From positions 620,001-684,000 of the forward strand of contig NW_006917098.1 in assembly GCF_000516985.1 (NCBI RefSeq): 64,000 nucleotides of DNA, written 5' to 3'. The stretch's first letter is position 1, and each line of letters starts with the position of its first letter. Origin of the DNA: Pestalotiopsis fici W106-1. Taxonomy: Eukaryota > Ascomycota > Sordariomycetes > Amphisphaeriales > Sporocadaceae. This document shows, piece by piece, positions 26,592 to 38,017 of the stretch. The translations under genes were made by a program, and so were the position numbers. The notes below the pieces were generated by a model that was not told the origin of the DNA, made no database searches, and saw only the letters and a program-made list of their open reading frames with translations.

Positions 26592-28705
26592 TTACGCCCC
26601 AGGAGGAGGGGGAGGAGGAGGCTGGTCGCCAGGTGGAGGAGGAGGTGCATCGCCAGAAGGAGGCGGCGGAGGCGGAGGCGCTGCACCACCAGCATATTGC
26701 TGAATCAAAGCGCTGATATTGCCGGGCAACCCAGGTGGTGCACCCATAGCGTTACCACCAGGAAGACCGGGAGGAGGGCCCATGCCAGGAGCAGAGCCAT
26801 AACCTGCATAGGCTCCGTAGCCGGGATAAGCTGGAGCCTGTGCAGCAGCAGCTTGATGCCAGGGAGCAGCACCACCACTTGCACTGGGTGCACCACTACC
26901 GTATTGCTGGCCACCATAATAGTCGTTGCCACCGTGGTGGTCACTACCTCGTCCGCGATCACCTCCTCGGTCGCCACGATCTCCGCGGTCACGCCAAGGC
27001 GCAGAGCCACCGTCGTTGCCGGAGTCGTTGTTGCGGGACCGCCACGGTGCAGGACCGCCAGTAGGACCACGCTGCCACGGCTTGGCATTATCACCGCCAC
27101 CGTTGTTGTAGGAACCTGGGCCAGCCTCAATACGAGCAGGAGCAGCCCCGGATCCACCGTTGAGTTCTTGCATAAGTTGCTACAGAAATATCAGTTGGAG
27201 GGGTTCCAAAGCATTTGAGATCAGACAAATGACATACCTCGTACTCGCGGTCGACAGCATCTCCTCCACCAATCTGTCCAGCAGCTGGACGTTGAGGCGG
27301 GCCATCGTTGCGCCAACTGGCACCCTTCTGTCTGTCGGGACAATCGCGAGCCATGTGGCCAGCATTGCCACAGACACGACAGATGATATTGGCGGTAAAG
27401 TTTGGCTTGTCAGGACAGTCGTACTTGCGGTGACCAATCTGGCCACAGTTCTGACAGGCCTGGTTCTCATCGTCACGAAGGGTACCGTTCAGGGCAGCGA
27501 GCTCACGAAGTTGGTTACGCTTGAGCTCGTTCTGACCTTCGGGAATAGACGCAGCCTGTTGTGTTCATGTTAAATTTGTCGTGATTCAGCGTTCAGGTCT
27601 AGGTGTAGCAACTTACTGTTTCAATGATATTGTGAACGAGCTTTTTGGCCTTGTTGACCTTCTCCTCAGTGTCGGCCATGATCAGACAGTGCAGATCTTC
27701 CTCCTGGTTGCTGGCATGGGCGGCATCAGATCGTCCTTTGCCTTCCTTGACGGAACCTTTACCGCGAATTGCGATCTTGGCGCCAGACTCTGTTTCCATT
27801 TTCTTCAGTGTGTTACCACGGGGGCCAATAAGTAAGCCAACTTTACGGAGGAGCTAGGCGTTAGTATGTTGTCTATCATTCAAACGTGAAGCAGATTGGG
27901 CAAGGTTAGATGAATATCAGACTTGACCGCAGCCTGGATTCCATGGCTGCAGGGCATGGTCTGACAAAATCCTGAACGAAAAAGGAAAGGGAACTTGGTT
28001 AGAAAGGTTAGAGGGTTAGTAATCTCACTGAAGTTGATTTCCGGGTAGTCATTGACTGGCACATAGACCTTCTCCTGGGTCTTGGTAGGACGACGGTAGT
28101 CCTGAGGTGGGTGGTAGTTAGGAATGGTCTTCATGGCCTTCTCGATCAGTTTGTGGCGCTCATCCTCGAGGCGCTTTCGGTATCGGTATTCTCTGGTATT
28201 GACACGTCGACCGTAGTTGTCGTACTGCGGGGGAGGCGAAGGAGATCTGTGGTTGCAGGTTAGCAAGTGATTCTCAAACAACCCAAGCAGGATAATCATC
28301 ACGACAAGAAACTTACCTGTCGCCATCGGCAGGCACGACATCGTCGATTCTGAGCTTCTGGCTGATTTCTTCGATACGGAGATGCAGAGTGTAGGCCTCA
28401 AGCTGTTCACTGGTCATGTTGGCTACAATGGCCGTGGGCAAGCCCATCAAGCCAGCAGCCTTGTTCTCAGAGGCATCACCCCATCGGTTTCTCTTCTTGC
28501 GTCGTCGCGGGCCATCGGCATCGGTGCGCGGCTCGGGGCTACGACCGCGCTTCAAGTCGCCGTTGCCATAGCTGTCGCCATAGCTGTCGCTGGTGTCGCG
28601 CCTGGGGGGAGGAGCGCTGTCGCCGTCGGCTTCGTCGCCACCAAAGCGTCGCTTTCCCAGAGGGATGTTGTTGGATCCCGTGATACCTTGGTTTCTCCAA
28701 GACAT
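26592..28705 (-). CDS. BBP: Branchpoint-bridging protein BBP/SF1 (Msl5)
   Basis: Five exons, 28705-28317, 28246-28029, 27840-27617, 27555-27238 and 27179-26592, give 578 residues. This is splicing factor 1, which recognises the intron branch sequence in the early spliceosome and bridges it to U2AF at the 3' splice site. The order is: arginine-rich N-terminus with [11 protein letters not shown] (the ULM-like RW motif that binds U2AF), helix-hairpin region, the KH-QUA2 domain with [20 protein letters not shown] and [14 protein letters not shown] (about 190-290), two CCHC zinc knuckles (Cys311-Cys324 and Cys336-Cys349), then a glycine/arginine- and proline-rich tail ending in PPPPPPPGA. The third exon must start at 27840 to keep the KH domain in frame; a closer-to-branch AG at 27854 would cause early termination. 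Architecture and length are typical. Confidence 0.95.
27860..27866 (-). promoter_or_regulatory. Perfect branch site TACTAAC in BBP intron 2
   Basis: Minus-strand TACTAAC lies 20 bases before the used 3' splice site (AG ending at 27841). A competing AG ends at 27854, only 7 bases from the branch adenosine, normally too close to be used. The 188-base intron contains further CTAAC-like copies. Confidence 0.6.
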
Positions 28706-30480
28706 GGTGAAAGGCGTCGTCAAAGACGTTGTCTTGGGTGAAATTGTTGATGGGAAGGTAGTGGTTGAAAGGTGGTGGATTGATAAGATCAGTCCAACGC
28801 TGTAGGTTAAGCCAGAGGTAGGCAATTTTTGGAGGGTCCGCGCCGCGCCAGGCTACAAAACGCATGGCGAAAAGCTCGGGCCCAAGTCACCCGCAGAACT
28901 GTACATGATTGGACAGATATTCACTAAACATTTGAACGCGCCCCTAATGTTTGCTGTAAGAAAATATGATGTCTCCCTGGTCAGCTAGGTACAAGTGATT
29001 ATTCTTTTTATTCTTTACTCGATGCAAGAGTATCTGTATCTCTGATTTACTTGACTATATTCAACCACATGTTTACTGGAAGAACAGTCTTGAAATCGCA
29101 TTGATGACCCATAGATGCCCCAGACCTGATCAAGGAGTTGGCCAAACCAGCAGGAGCTTCCACGACAAAGTGGTGTCCACTGGTAGATACATACCTACCT
29201 TACCTCACATCACCACTTGGTGCAATCATATGTAATCCTCCAGGCCAATATCAATGGTGTTTTTTATGGCCATGATATCGTTCAAGTAGTGCACAACCAT
29301 CTATATGCCCCATGACCTACCTCCAGCACCTACGACGAACACGTTTGAAAGGCGGCGGCAGAATCTTGGACCTGCAAATCTCGCAAGTGTGTACAATGCG
29401 TGGATCAGGCACAGAATATTCCATGCAAAAAGTGGTAGAGCCGCTCAACGACCCATCAAGCGCTTCCATCACACTGTCTGCCGTCGGTTGTCCAGATACA
29501 CGAAGACCAGCTCCCATGAATGGCATTCCTCCGGTGCCGTACCGGTTGTACGGGGACCCAATCTGTTCAGGGCTCAGCGGCATTATTGTAGCTTTCGAAG
29601 CGGACTTTGGCAACCTACCCTGGTTGGATAGTGAAATGATGGAGCAGTGGCACGTGCAGCTGTGACTTGCAGACGGGGGAATTGATATGATGCACGATAA
29701 GCTTGTATACTGAGTTATGTCGCGATACTTTTATACTCTTTTCCCTGGACAAAGCCAGTCAATAGATTTATTTACATTTACGCGAGGCGGTGTCGACAAA
29801 GAATGCGAGACAATGTAATTCAATGAAACTTTAATCGTAACAAAGAATCACATCTGCTAGATTTGAGGATGGGCCATGAAAGTATACACGCGAAACTGGG
29901 AATGTCCAACATGCTAGTAGTAGGTAGAACAGTTCAAGAAATGCCTTGTCAGTTGTAACGTTTAGCCCGCTCAGTGTCATCACCCATAACATGAAATCAG
30001 TGGCTAGGTTCCTCTGGAGTTTCATCATATTATTATTTTATTACCACCCAATTCGTACATCGAACTTGGGGGGACACCTTGGTGTCTACCATTGCAATTA
30101 TATCTAACAATCGAATCAGATCTGAACCCAGGCTCTATACCCGTGTATGGCGCCGTTTCTACAGCATGTACACATCTCTAAGAAAACCTTGGTCCGTCCC
30201 CAGACAACTGCCCAGTTCATAGCACCCTTCTTTTTATTTTTTTTGCCCACCATCATACACGTATCCACACAATAATCTATCCCGCCGCGATGACGACTGC
30301 ATACCTCTAGTCGTGACAATCGTTCGTAAGCCGGGTCGTCAAGATGTAAAAAGAGTCACTAATACATGGCTCACGCTGCATTTGCTCGATCGTGTATTTC
30401 TTTCAAAACACGGTCGGACTTGTACAGCCTTGAGTGCTGGAAAGCAGAACAAATCACATCTTCGCCTCTTCTTCATGAAT
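28706..30480. other. Intergenic region with a zinc-cluster-like relic
   Basis: About 1.8 kb between BBP and the elongase gene. The only protein-like signal is a short stretch near 29360-29440 (+) that reads SWTCKSRKCVQC...IPCKKW, reminiscent of a Zn2Cys6 cluster, followed by open but unconnected frames to about 29665. I could not build a gene. Confidence 0.35.
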
Positions 30481-31679
30481 TTATGCCTTGCGGGAGCGAG
30501 TGGTGACACCGTTGCTCTTGGCAGAAGTCTTAACCTGGCTTCCCGACACAGCGGCGGCCACGACGTGAGGCTCAGGGACGGGTGCCTGAGACATACGGCG
30601 AAGAGACTTGCGAGCACTAGGCGCCTTGCCATCCTTCTTGTAAGTGGCGAAGTAGAAGGAGATGAAGAGGACGAGGTAGGAGGTGAGGACACCCATGCCG
30701 GAAAAGGCGGCGAACTCCTCGCCAGCGCACTTGCCAGCATTTGGCATCCACTGGAAGTAAGTCGAGGTAAAGTAGGTGTAGGATGCGAAGTAGACAAAGC
30801 CTATAGTTTCGGTCAGCATCAAGCAAAGCGTGGCAGATATCAAACAACTGAACATACCGAGATCGATGATGAACTGGATGATCTGGAAACGAGTGACCCA
30901 CTCCTTCCACCAGATGCGAACACCACGGGCGCTCTGGAAGTAGTACCAGTACATGATGACGTGGACAGCCAAGTTCAGGTCAATGACAACCCATGAAACT
31001 GAGGTGTTGCCAATCAGCTGGGAGTAGCACAGAACAGCAGTAGCGCCATGGTGGTAGCAGTGCAAGAAGGCTAGGTATTCAGTCAGCATAAGATGGTTCT
31101 CGGAAGCGCTCGGTTGGTGGGTTTGGGCTTACTCAGAGGCTTCTTCTTGAGAACCAGGAAGACAGTGTCCAGAAGCTCGAGGTACTTGGTCAGGTAGTTC
31201 AACTAAATCTTGTCAGCTCGTGCCCACAAAGTAGAAGTCATCAGTGATGTGCTTACGTAGTAGAGAACGACCAGAGGCTGTGTCCAACCACCATCGTGGT
31301 CGCAGATGGCGTAGAAGATGCCCTTTCGGACGACCGTGGGGAGAAGCTGTTCAATGAAGAGGGCTAAGAGGATGGCGCTGATGGCGGTCAAGTAAAAGTT
31401 GTGGATGAGGAAGAGGGACTTCAGCTTGAAGGCCTCGCGTCCTCTCATCAGCTCACGTCCTCCAAAAATTACAATGTAGTATATAACAACGAAGATCGAG
31501 GTTTCCTTGAGCGTTGACATGGGCGTTCTGCCGGTGACGAACTTAAAGTCGTCGGCCGGGTAGCCGGCAACAAGCTCAAAGGCCTTGTTGAAGATGGGCC
31601 ATAGCTGAACACCGAACGGTCTGTCGAGCGTCGGGATCGGCAGCGACTCGAAAAGAGCCGCAGGAGATGTGCTAGCCAT
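30481..31679 (-). CDS. ELO-family very-long-chain fatty-acid elongase
   Basis: Four exons, 31679-31257, 31202-31133, 31070-30858 and 30800-30481, give 341 residues. ELO proteins are the 3-ketoacyl-CoA synthases of the ER elongation cycle, adding malonyl-CoA carbons to long acyl-CoAs. The histidine box LHCYHHGAT (His168, His171, His172) is assembled across the second intron, and the conserved [18 protein letters not shown] precedes it. At least six hydrophobic helices are visible (for example [12 protein letters not shown] and [13 protein letters not shown]). The C-terminus is basic (TTRSRKA), compatible with ER retrieval. Length is like yeast Elo2/Elo3; chain-length preference cannot be assigned. 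The gene is divergent from COX6 across 2 kb. Confidence 0.94.
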
Positions 31680-33741
31680 GACTTGTTGGAAATGAGCGAG
31701 CAGCCCCTTTGCTGAAGTATGCAATTGACCAGTCTTTGTGAGGGAGGAGGCTTGTGCAACGAGAGCGCAAGCTTCTTCAACAGTCTCGAGGACGGGCGCA
31801 GCGGATCAGTCGAGGTGTCGCGGGCGCGAGCCGGAAAACGCGGGTCGAGAAGAAGAAAAAAAGACCCGGTACAAGGAGCGACAAGAAGAAGCAGAGAATC
31901 GAAGACGAAGGTGAACGCCTCTGAACAGTCGCTTCGCCAAGCAGCCTTTCGAAAGGTGGGAGAAGAAAAGTAGAAGAAGGAGAAGCCAGACAGGAATCAC
32001 CGATAATATTATGGTCGCGTACCGTTCTTTTAGAAGACGGCTGCGAATTAAAAGGGGAAATAACAAAATGGCACTAAAGTTTTTCGTCGGCCATCGCAAT
32101 TCGCCTAGCATTGGTCCCTAGGCCCCTGTCCTGGGGACTCAGCGGAGGCCCAGCAAGCAGAGAAAGCAGAGCAAAGCAGCATAGCGCAGCACTAGGACTG
32201 TGAGGACATATAATTCGGGATCCGCGACCCCCGGCGCCCGTGGAGTCCCCCAACGACAAATTGACCCAGTGGCCGTTTGGATATTACCATTTTACTGGCT
32301 GACTGTGTTCATAAAACGCGTACAGGACAGATTAGTACCAAGGCTGCCACATTCGGCGTCGCTACCAAGAACCGATAGAGCCGCGAATCCAGCTAGACCC
32401 AGCTAATTTGCGATGCTGCATATAGCGAAATTATACATTAATGTAGGCACCAAGGACGCCGGACCAATGAAAGCTATCGTGGATTATATTCAATCTCATG
32501 CCACGTGAGATGGATCGTGGACAATGTTAAGATGGCGTGCCTCGGCCACAGGCGGAGTGACCGCAGAACAGACTTTCACGATTCTTGGCCAGCGCAAACT
32601 ATGGACTGGGTTGGAAATGCAACAAGGTTGGAATTCCATACTATTGTAAATCAAACTGCAAGGTACTGAGGTCACGGCACGTTACCCCCACAACCCAGAA
32701 GATTGTGCAGTATCAATGCCAAACGGACTGCATCTTCTGTCCGTACTGTCTAGTAATAGGTGGGTGCTCGGGTTTCAGTATAGCATTATATCCTCTGCTC
32801 AGTCAAGACAGGCATATAATCGAGTTGTCGGCATTGGAATATACTCAAAGGTCGATACTCTCATCAAAAATGGCACAGACAATTTGCTAGATCGGATCTG
32901 TCAACGGTTTCGCCGAGGCATGATCACACGTATTGCATACTGTGCAATTTTGGGACCAAGAGCAACTCCGCTATCCTGCATGTTGGCACCAGGGAGCCCA
33001 CATAAAACCAGTGTGCTGTCATCTCCTGACCGAGGACTGCTTCTATCCGTCCAGCAAACGAATCATCACATGAAGCCTGCTTCGTCCTCATAAAGAACGC
33101 TGCAAGTCAAGTTTTTGAAGTAGTAGAACACTTGGAATAGTCATCAACGAATGACGGGGAGGATAATTGCATTATGCACACAACCTTAGGGATATTCCTT
33201 GCATGAACAACCATAATGTACTACTACCTCTGATTGATTCTATTGGTATAGCTGGGATTTCCGATCCGATACGGGATACTCGGGTCCTCGGCTAGGTTGC
33301 AGTGGATGCAATCATGTGCTTCAGATGCAACGATGATTTTCAAACAATGCAGCAGACTGGAACAATGGGATTCTGGAATGCTTTTGGCGGGTGGCTTGCC
33401 GATTTGATGCCACCTCCACGCGACGCCACATTTTGGGTGCACTGACGTTCTTGAGGTGTGGTTGGAACCTGAAGCCACCAGAGGGGACCCTGGCCTAGCT
33501 GCCTAGAGAGCACAGCACTGCACCTGTGGCTGAAGCATTGAAAGCTCGGCCAGCTCCACCGGCACGTCTGAGCCAATCAAATTACGTGAATTGAGCGACT
33601 TCCTTTTCTCCTCTGGTCCGCCACGATATTTCGAATCTCACGATTCAGTTGCTCCCAAAGAGACATTTCGCGACGCCCTGTCCCAAGCATCCACTTTTCG
33701 CCAGACACTCAATCACATCCATCCGCGACCGTCACGACGCA
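31680..33741. promoter_or_regulatory. Divergent intergenic region ELO/COX6
   Basis: About 2 kb holding both promoters. There is one CACGTG near 32501 (CCACGTGAG). The open frames are short and structureless, and no gene is supported. Confidence 0.4.
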
Positions 33742-34557
33742 ATGGCTTCCACCACTCTTCTCCGAACCCTCGCCCGCGGCCCCTCTGCCAGCATCTTCCG
33801 CGCAAGCCGGCCCGTTGCCTCCAGCCGTGCTGGTGCCATCGCTCCCATTGCTGCCTCCAGATTCAACTTCAGCACAACCGTTGCCCGCCGCAGCGACCCT
33901 CACGCCGAGGAGACCTTTGAGGAGTTCACTGCCAGGTGAGGACGCACTCTCGGCCTCAATTGCCCAGTCTTGCTCTGCAATGCGGAGCTGCCTGTTTATC
34001 GTGCCGTGGACTGCCCCATCAGACTATCTGCGCGCAACATCAGCTCCGATATCATCCAATTGGGCATCAAACCCCGTCTATGAGGACATCAGTAGCTGAT
34101 ATCGATCTCTTGAACAGATACGAGAAGGAGTTTGAGGCCGTACAAGATGTTTTCGAGCTGCAGGTAAGCGATCTCTGCCCGTCTTCCCAAACTCAATTTT
34201 CGGGAATCGTATGATCATGCCACTTTCGGCTCCTGCGTCATCTTCCACAACTGCGGATTACCGCCACTCTTCACCACATGGATCATGTCAACAGACAACT
34301 GATCATTACCATTGTAGCGCAACCTGAACAACGCTTTCGCCTACGATCTCGTTCCCTCTCCTTCCGTCGTCGTCGCCGCCCTCAAGGCTGCCCGCCGTGT
34401 CAACGACTTCCCCACTGCTGTCCGTATCTTCGAGGGCATCAAGGCCAAGGTTGAGAACAAGGGTCAGTACGAGCAGTACCTGGCAGAGCTCAAGCCTCTG
34501 CGCGAGGAGCTCGGCATCCTCCTCAAGGAGGACCTCTACCCTGAGGAGTCCAAATAA
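33742..34557 (+). CDS. cox6: Cytochrome c oxidase subunit 6 (mammalian Va), mitochondrial
   Basis: Three exons, 33742-33935, 34118-34163 and 34318-34557, give 159 residues. This is a nuclear-encoded subunit of respiratory complex IV. The first ~45 residues (LLRTLARGPSASIFRASRP and on) are arginine/serine/alanine-rich with no acids, a mitochondrial presequence. The mature part starts near SDPHAEETFEEFTARYEKEF and continues with RNLNNAFAYDLVPSPSVV, ALKAARRVNDFPTAVRIFEG and LREELGILLKEDLYPEE, all strong signatures of COX6/Va. The 46-base middle exon is tiny, and the two introns (182 and 154 bases) are long for this window. Ordinary housekeeping gene. Confidence 0.96.
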
Positions 34558-35051
34558 GCGAACAGCAACCGGCTTCGATTTGATACCCTCGGCAATACTC
34601 AATTCTTGAAACCTCGTCAACCAACTGACTAATTGGAATTGGAAGGGGGGATTCCACTCGGAAACAACGGTGTAGAGACTGCCATCCTTACGGATGCAGA
34701 TGTGTATATGTCTACTACTTACAACCTTTAGAAGCAAAAGTCCCCAGGCGACATTGGTGAACGGGCAGACTCGGCTTTGGCGAACACTAGAGGACGGATT
34801 CCTTTTGTTGTGTAAAGCATCAATGAGAAACTTTAAACAAACACGAATCGATCTTCATTTGCACTGGTCATGTGGTAGGAGACGAGTACAATGCTTACCG
34901 TGCTTATAGTGACTTGCAACGAAGATGTCCACTACTATATTCGACGACTATTCTGGGATAAGATGTAAGAGTGGATTGGTCCTCACGAGGCTACCTTAAC
35001 AAGTCGCTCCGGCTTTGTTGTTTCCACTTGCAATGACATACTCAGATGTCA
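34558..35051. other. Convergent 3' region
   Basis: About 490 bases between COX6 (+) and the Cys/His-repeat gene (-). No gene is seen. Confidence 0.45.
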
Positions 35052-35636
35052 TTAGCAATGGTGGTGGTGGCGGGATCTACAATGATGCCGACGTCTTTTG
35101 CTATCTTCATCTGTATTCCTGGCGTCGATCTGAGCATTGCCATGTGCCCTGCAGAAATTACCTCCGTCCCTTATAGGCTCCTCGCAGCCTTCGCTCGCCT
35201 TGCACTGGTGCTGTCCACAGTGGACTGACACATGCTGCAGAAGAAACAACAACGAATACACAGTATTTCCCTGGGCGCCAGCCGGTGGGAAGTTCGATGA
35301 GCTCGTGTAGTAATTCTTCAAGGCTTGACCATACTGCCACTGTGGCAGTCCTGGTCTGCTCTGGGCCATCATGGCATCGATATCAGCCGCCTGCGGTTCC
35401 AGTGCACTTTCCTTCACAATTTTTGGGCTTTGACAAGTTAGTACTTGGCATTTGTGCAGGTCGCAGAAGCCTGGCGGTACTGCCAAGCCACCCGTTCGTA
35501 CAATGGCACGACCGTTGTCACACGTCGGCCATAGGCAACGGTGGCTGTCGCAGTAGGTCTGGTTAGTGGGGCAGTGTATGTGGCATTGCAAAGGGTACGC
35601 ATAGGCACAGAATTTTTCTGGTTGGTCTTGGGCCAT
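35052..35636 (-). CDS. Uncharacterised protein with C-x2-H-x-C repeats
   Basis: A single open frame of 194 residues. I do not recognise the family. It has a repeated zinc-ligand-like unit: C29-DS-H32-R-C34 then C39; C58-DL-H61-K-C63 then C68; C140-GQ-H143-Q-C145 then C151; and a final half unit C162-RA-H165. Between units two and three is a polar linker and a short hydrophobic stretch (YSLLFLLQHV) with T-rich DNA ending in CAG, so an unrecognised intron there is possible. The tail is basic and His-rich (RRRHHCRSRHHHHC). The regular spacing suggests several bound zinc ions rather than disulfides, since no signal peptide is present. Function is unknown. Confidence 0.6.
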   Translation of the reverse strand: MAQDQPEKFCAYAYPLQCHIHCPTNQTYCDSHRCLWPTCDNGRAIVRTGGLAVPPGFCDLHKCQVLTCQSPKIVKESALEPQAADIDAMMAQSRPGLPQWQYGQALKNYYTSSSNFPPAGAQGNTVYSLLFLLQHVSVHCGQHQCKASEGCEEPIRDGGNFCRAHGNAQIDARNTDEDSKRRRHHCRSRHHHHC

Positions 35637-36031
35637 TCTTAGAGTGGTGGTCGTTGATGTGATCTTTTATACTTCACTCCTCCGAGGCAAGAATAGCTTG
35701 CAATGCCGAGTTCCTCGTCTGTGGTTATGTTGATTGACAGCGGTAGAGTTCTTACTTTTACTGGAGCAGAAAATCATCTTTTATAGGTAAACAGGATTAT
35801 TTGTGAGCTTACGAGTTCAAGTCATCGTAACCGATTAATTGTGTATCAGTTCGTTTAGTAGAGTGAGTCGGCGGCTCATGAGTCTGCATCACGGCCGTCT
35901 GCTGGACTGTGAGCTTGCAATTGTCATATTCCCGGCTTCTATACCTCCGCGAATGCAGTCGATCCCAACTTGCACCAAGAATAGGAGTCTCAAGCGATTA
36001 TTTAAGCTCCGCTCCGACGCTCAACCAAACT
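35637..36031. other. Short intergenic region
   Basis: About 400 bases upstream of the Cys/His-repeat gene and downstream of the SMP-30 gene, both on the minus strand. No gene is seen. Confidence 0.4.
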
Positions 36032-37150
36032 TCAAGCCAGACGATACTTATGCCTGGCAATTCCCCCAACGTCGACCCTAACTTGATATACATGTCCAGA
36101 AGAACCATCATCTGCAATTGACGTGATAAACAGCGTCTTCATATCTGGCGATCCAAATGCTGGACAGGAGCACATTTTCGCTCCTGGCACCTCAACCTCG
36201 GCCACTGCCGTTCCCTCCGGAGAAAACCTGACGAGCTTCCCCTTGGAGTTTGCCGCGGTCCATATATATCCATCTTTGTCCACAGCCAACCCATCTGGCA
36301 TACCGCCGTTCTCGAGATGGGCAAACAGGCGTCTATTCAAGGCACTCCCCGTCTTGACATCGTAATCATACTGCCAAATTTTACCTTGCGGCGTATGAGG
36401 CACATACATGGTCTTGTCATCTGGTGACCAAACGGGACCATTGAGCACGGCGCAGCCCTTTTCGTCTTCAATGGGGAACTCCTTGACCTCGCCATTCTCG
36501 AGACACCATAGCCGGCCGATCCGGCTCTCTTCGTCTTGGGCCATGGTGCCAGCCCACCACCGACCGCGGGCGTCAATGGCCCCGTCATTCATCCGCACCT
36601 TGTCGTCTAGCTCGGGGCCGTCCTCGCCCTGGTGTCGCACGCTGGCGATGCGCTTCAGCACGCCTGTAGACAGGTCTAGCAGAGCAAAGCCCAGCCTTGT
36701 TTGTACTGCGAGCAGGTCGATCCGGCCTTGGACCAGATCCAGCCTGGTAATCGGTTCCATAAAGGTATAGGTCCGCTTGGCATCCCAGCCTATGGACAAT
36801 GGCACCCAGTGCACCAAATGGTGCTTGATGTCCACAAAGAAGAGACTATCTGAAGCCGCGTCGTAGAGCGGCGACTCGCCGAGCGCGGAATGCGAGGGAA
36901 AGAGCTCTTCGGCCGTGTACTGCTTCATGTTTGGAAGTTTTGTTTGGATTTTCCTCCTGAATGGTAGGACTTGTTTGAAATTACCTCGAAAGCCAACTCG
37001 GAGAGGACAAGCCGTATTTGATGTCGAGAATCTGGTCATGAATTTCGTCGTGGTCGTACCCGGTCTATGACGTAAGGTGGAACATTCGTCATCACGACGA
37101 ATACGCAAACAGTGGACCTGAGTTAATCTGGATGAAGCTTTAGCAGCCAT
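36032..37150 (-). CDS. SMP-30/gluconolactonase-type lactonase
   Basis: A single exon of 372 residues; a six-bladed beta-propeller hydrolase of the SMP-30/gluconolactonase/LRE-like family, which uses one divalent metal to open sugar lactones. Family landmarks are Glu92 in ALGESPLYD, VRMNDGAIDARGRWWAGTM, NGPVWSPDDKTMYVPHT and GGMPDGLAVDKDGYIWTA, supplying the Glu, Asn, Asn and Asp metal ligands. The first 74 residues are arginine/threonine-rich, mostly uncharged or basic, and not part of the fold; the canonical protein would start at Met75 (position 36928). So there are two plausible starts: a long form with a mitochondrial-like leader and a short cytosolic form. The substrate is unknown. Confidence 0.88.
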   Translation of the reverse strand: MAAKASSRLTQVHCLRIRRDDECSTLRHRPGTTTTKFMTRFSTSNTACPLRVGFRGNFKQVLPFRRKIQTKLPNMKQYTAEELFPSHSALGESPLYDAASDSLFFVDIKHHLVHWVPLSIGWDAKRTYTFMEPITRLDLVQGRIDLLAVQTRLGFALLDLSTGVLKRIASVRHQGEDGPELDDKVRMNDGAIDARGRWWAGTMAQDEESRIGRLWCLENGEVKEFPIEDEKGCAVLNGPVWSPDDKTMYVPHTPQGKIWQYDYDVKTGSALNRRLFAHLENGGMPDGLAVDKDGYIWTAANSKGKLVRFSPEGTAVAEVEVPGAKMCSCPAFGSPDMKTLFITSIADDGSSGHVYQVRVDVGGIARHKYRLA

Positions 37151-37741
37151 TTTGTCAAAGTAAATATGGAACTATTATTCATGTTTATGCACTTGATCGG
37201 AGGGGAAACTCCAGAGGTTGCAAATTGGTTGTATGGACGTTTTTGAGAACCTTGCAGATCGGCAATTTTTATAGTTGATGTGCAGTCTTGATCCGGCAAT
37301 TAGTGGTTGAGCGGGGCGCGATCGCCTGGCGCCTAGTAGTATACAATCGCTGGCTTATAGTCCATCGATTCACAAATAAACAAGCACACGTGGAAAGCAA
37401 GAAACAAGTCCATTTTTCATATGCACTACTCAAATATTACAAGCCTTTTTCGAAAGCCCTTCCTAGGGTTCCTATTTTTTAAACAAAAATAAATACAAGT
37501 AAATGAACGCAAGGGCAACTCTGAATGTATTTCAAGTACTAGTCTTCATCCTTATCCCTACCACTCCCCCTTCACCTAGCTCTCATTGCTTTCATCGCTC
37601 ATAGCAAGCAAAGCAACGTGTATCAGATTCATCGTAATTGTCGTAGGCTGCAGGTTGTGGATTCGTTGGCAGGTAGCGCGAGATCGATTGACGCTGCATG
37701 CAGGCTCATCGGCCTTTAGAAGTCTATTGTGGGCTGTCATT
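37151..37741. other. Intergenic region, no gene seen
   Basis: About 590 AT-rich bases between the SMP-30 gene and the tentative 69-residue gene. Nothing is supported. Confidence 0.4.
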
Positions 37742-38017
37742 TTAAGAAGATGACGAGTTCCAACGCTTGTCCCAGTCTTCCAATTCGTTCTGGGTATTGG
37801 CAGCACGCTCCTGTGTGTTTTCTTCTGTGACATATTGAGATTCACTCAGAGAATTTGCTGCTGCAGATGGCTTTTCAGCCAAGTATCTTGCAAGCATAAC
37901 AGACTCTTTCTCGGCATTTCGTTGTCTTATTAACAAGTCAGTACTTCAGTCCGCGATGCCATTCATCAAAATGCTGTAATCATATACGCACTTGTCAGAA
38001 GAATGAACAACGTCCAT
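37742..38017 (-). CDS. Tentative 69-residue protein with one intron
   Basis: ATG at 38017; exons 38017-37992 and 37925-37742 separated by a 66-base intron with a GTGCGT donor, a CTGAC branch-like site and a TAATAAG end. The product begins MDVVHSSDKQRNAEKESVML and ends NELEDWDKRWNSSSS. It is hydrophilic and acidic, with no signal or membrane segment and no known domain. The clean splice signals are the main support; a chance ORF in AT-rich DNA is the alternative. Confidence 0.3.

Noticed and set aside
30313..30996. 227-codon + strand frame over the elongase gene
   Set aside because: The elongase exons on the minus strand carry the histidine box and membrane helices; this frame is a shadow.
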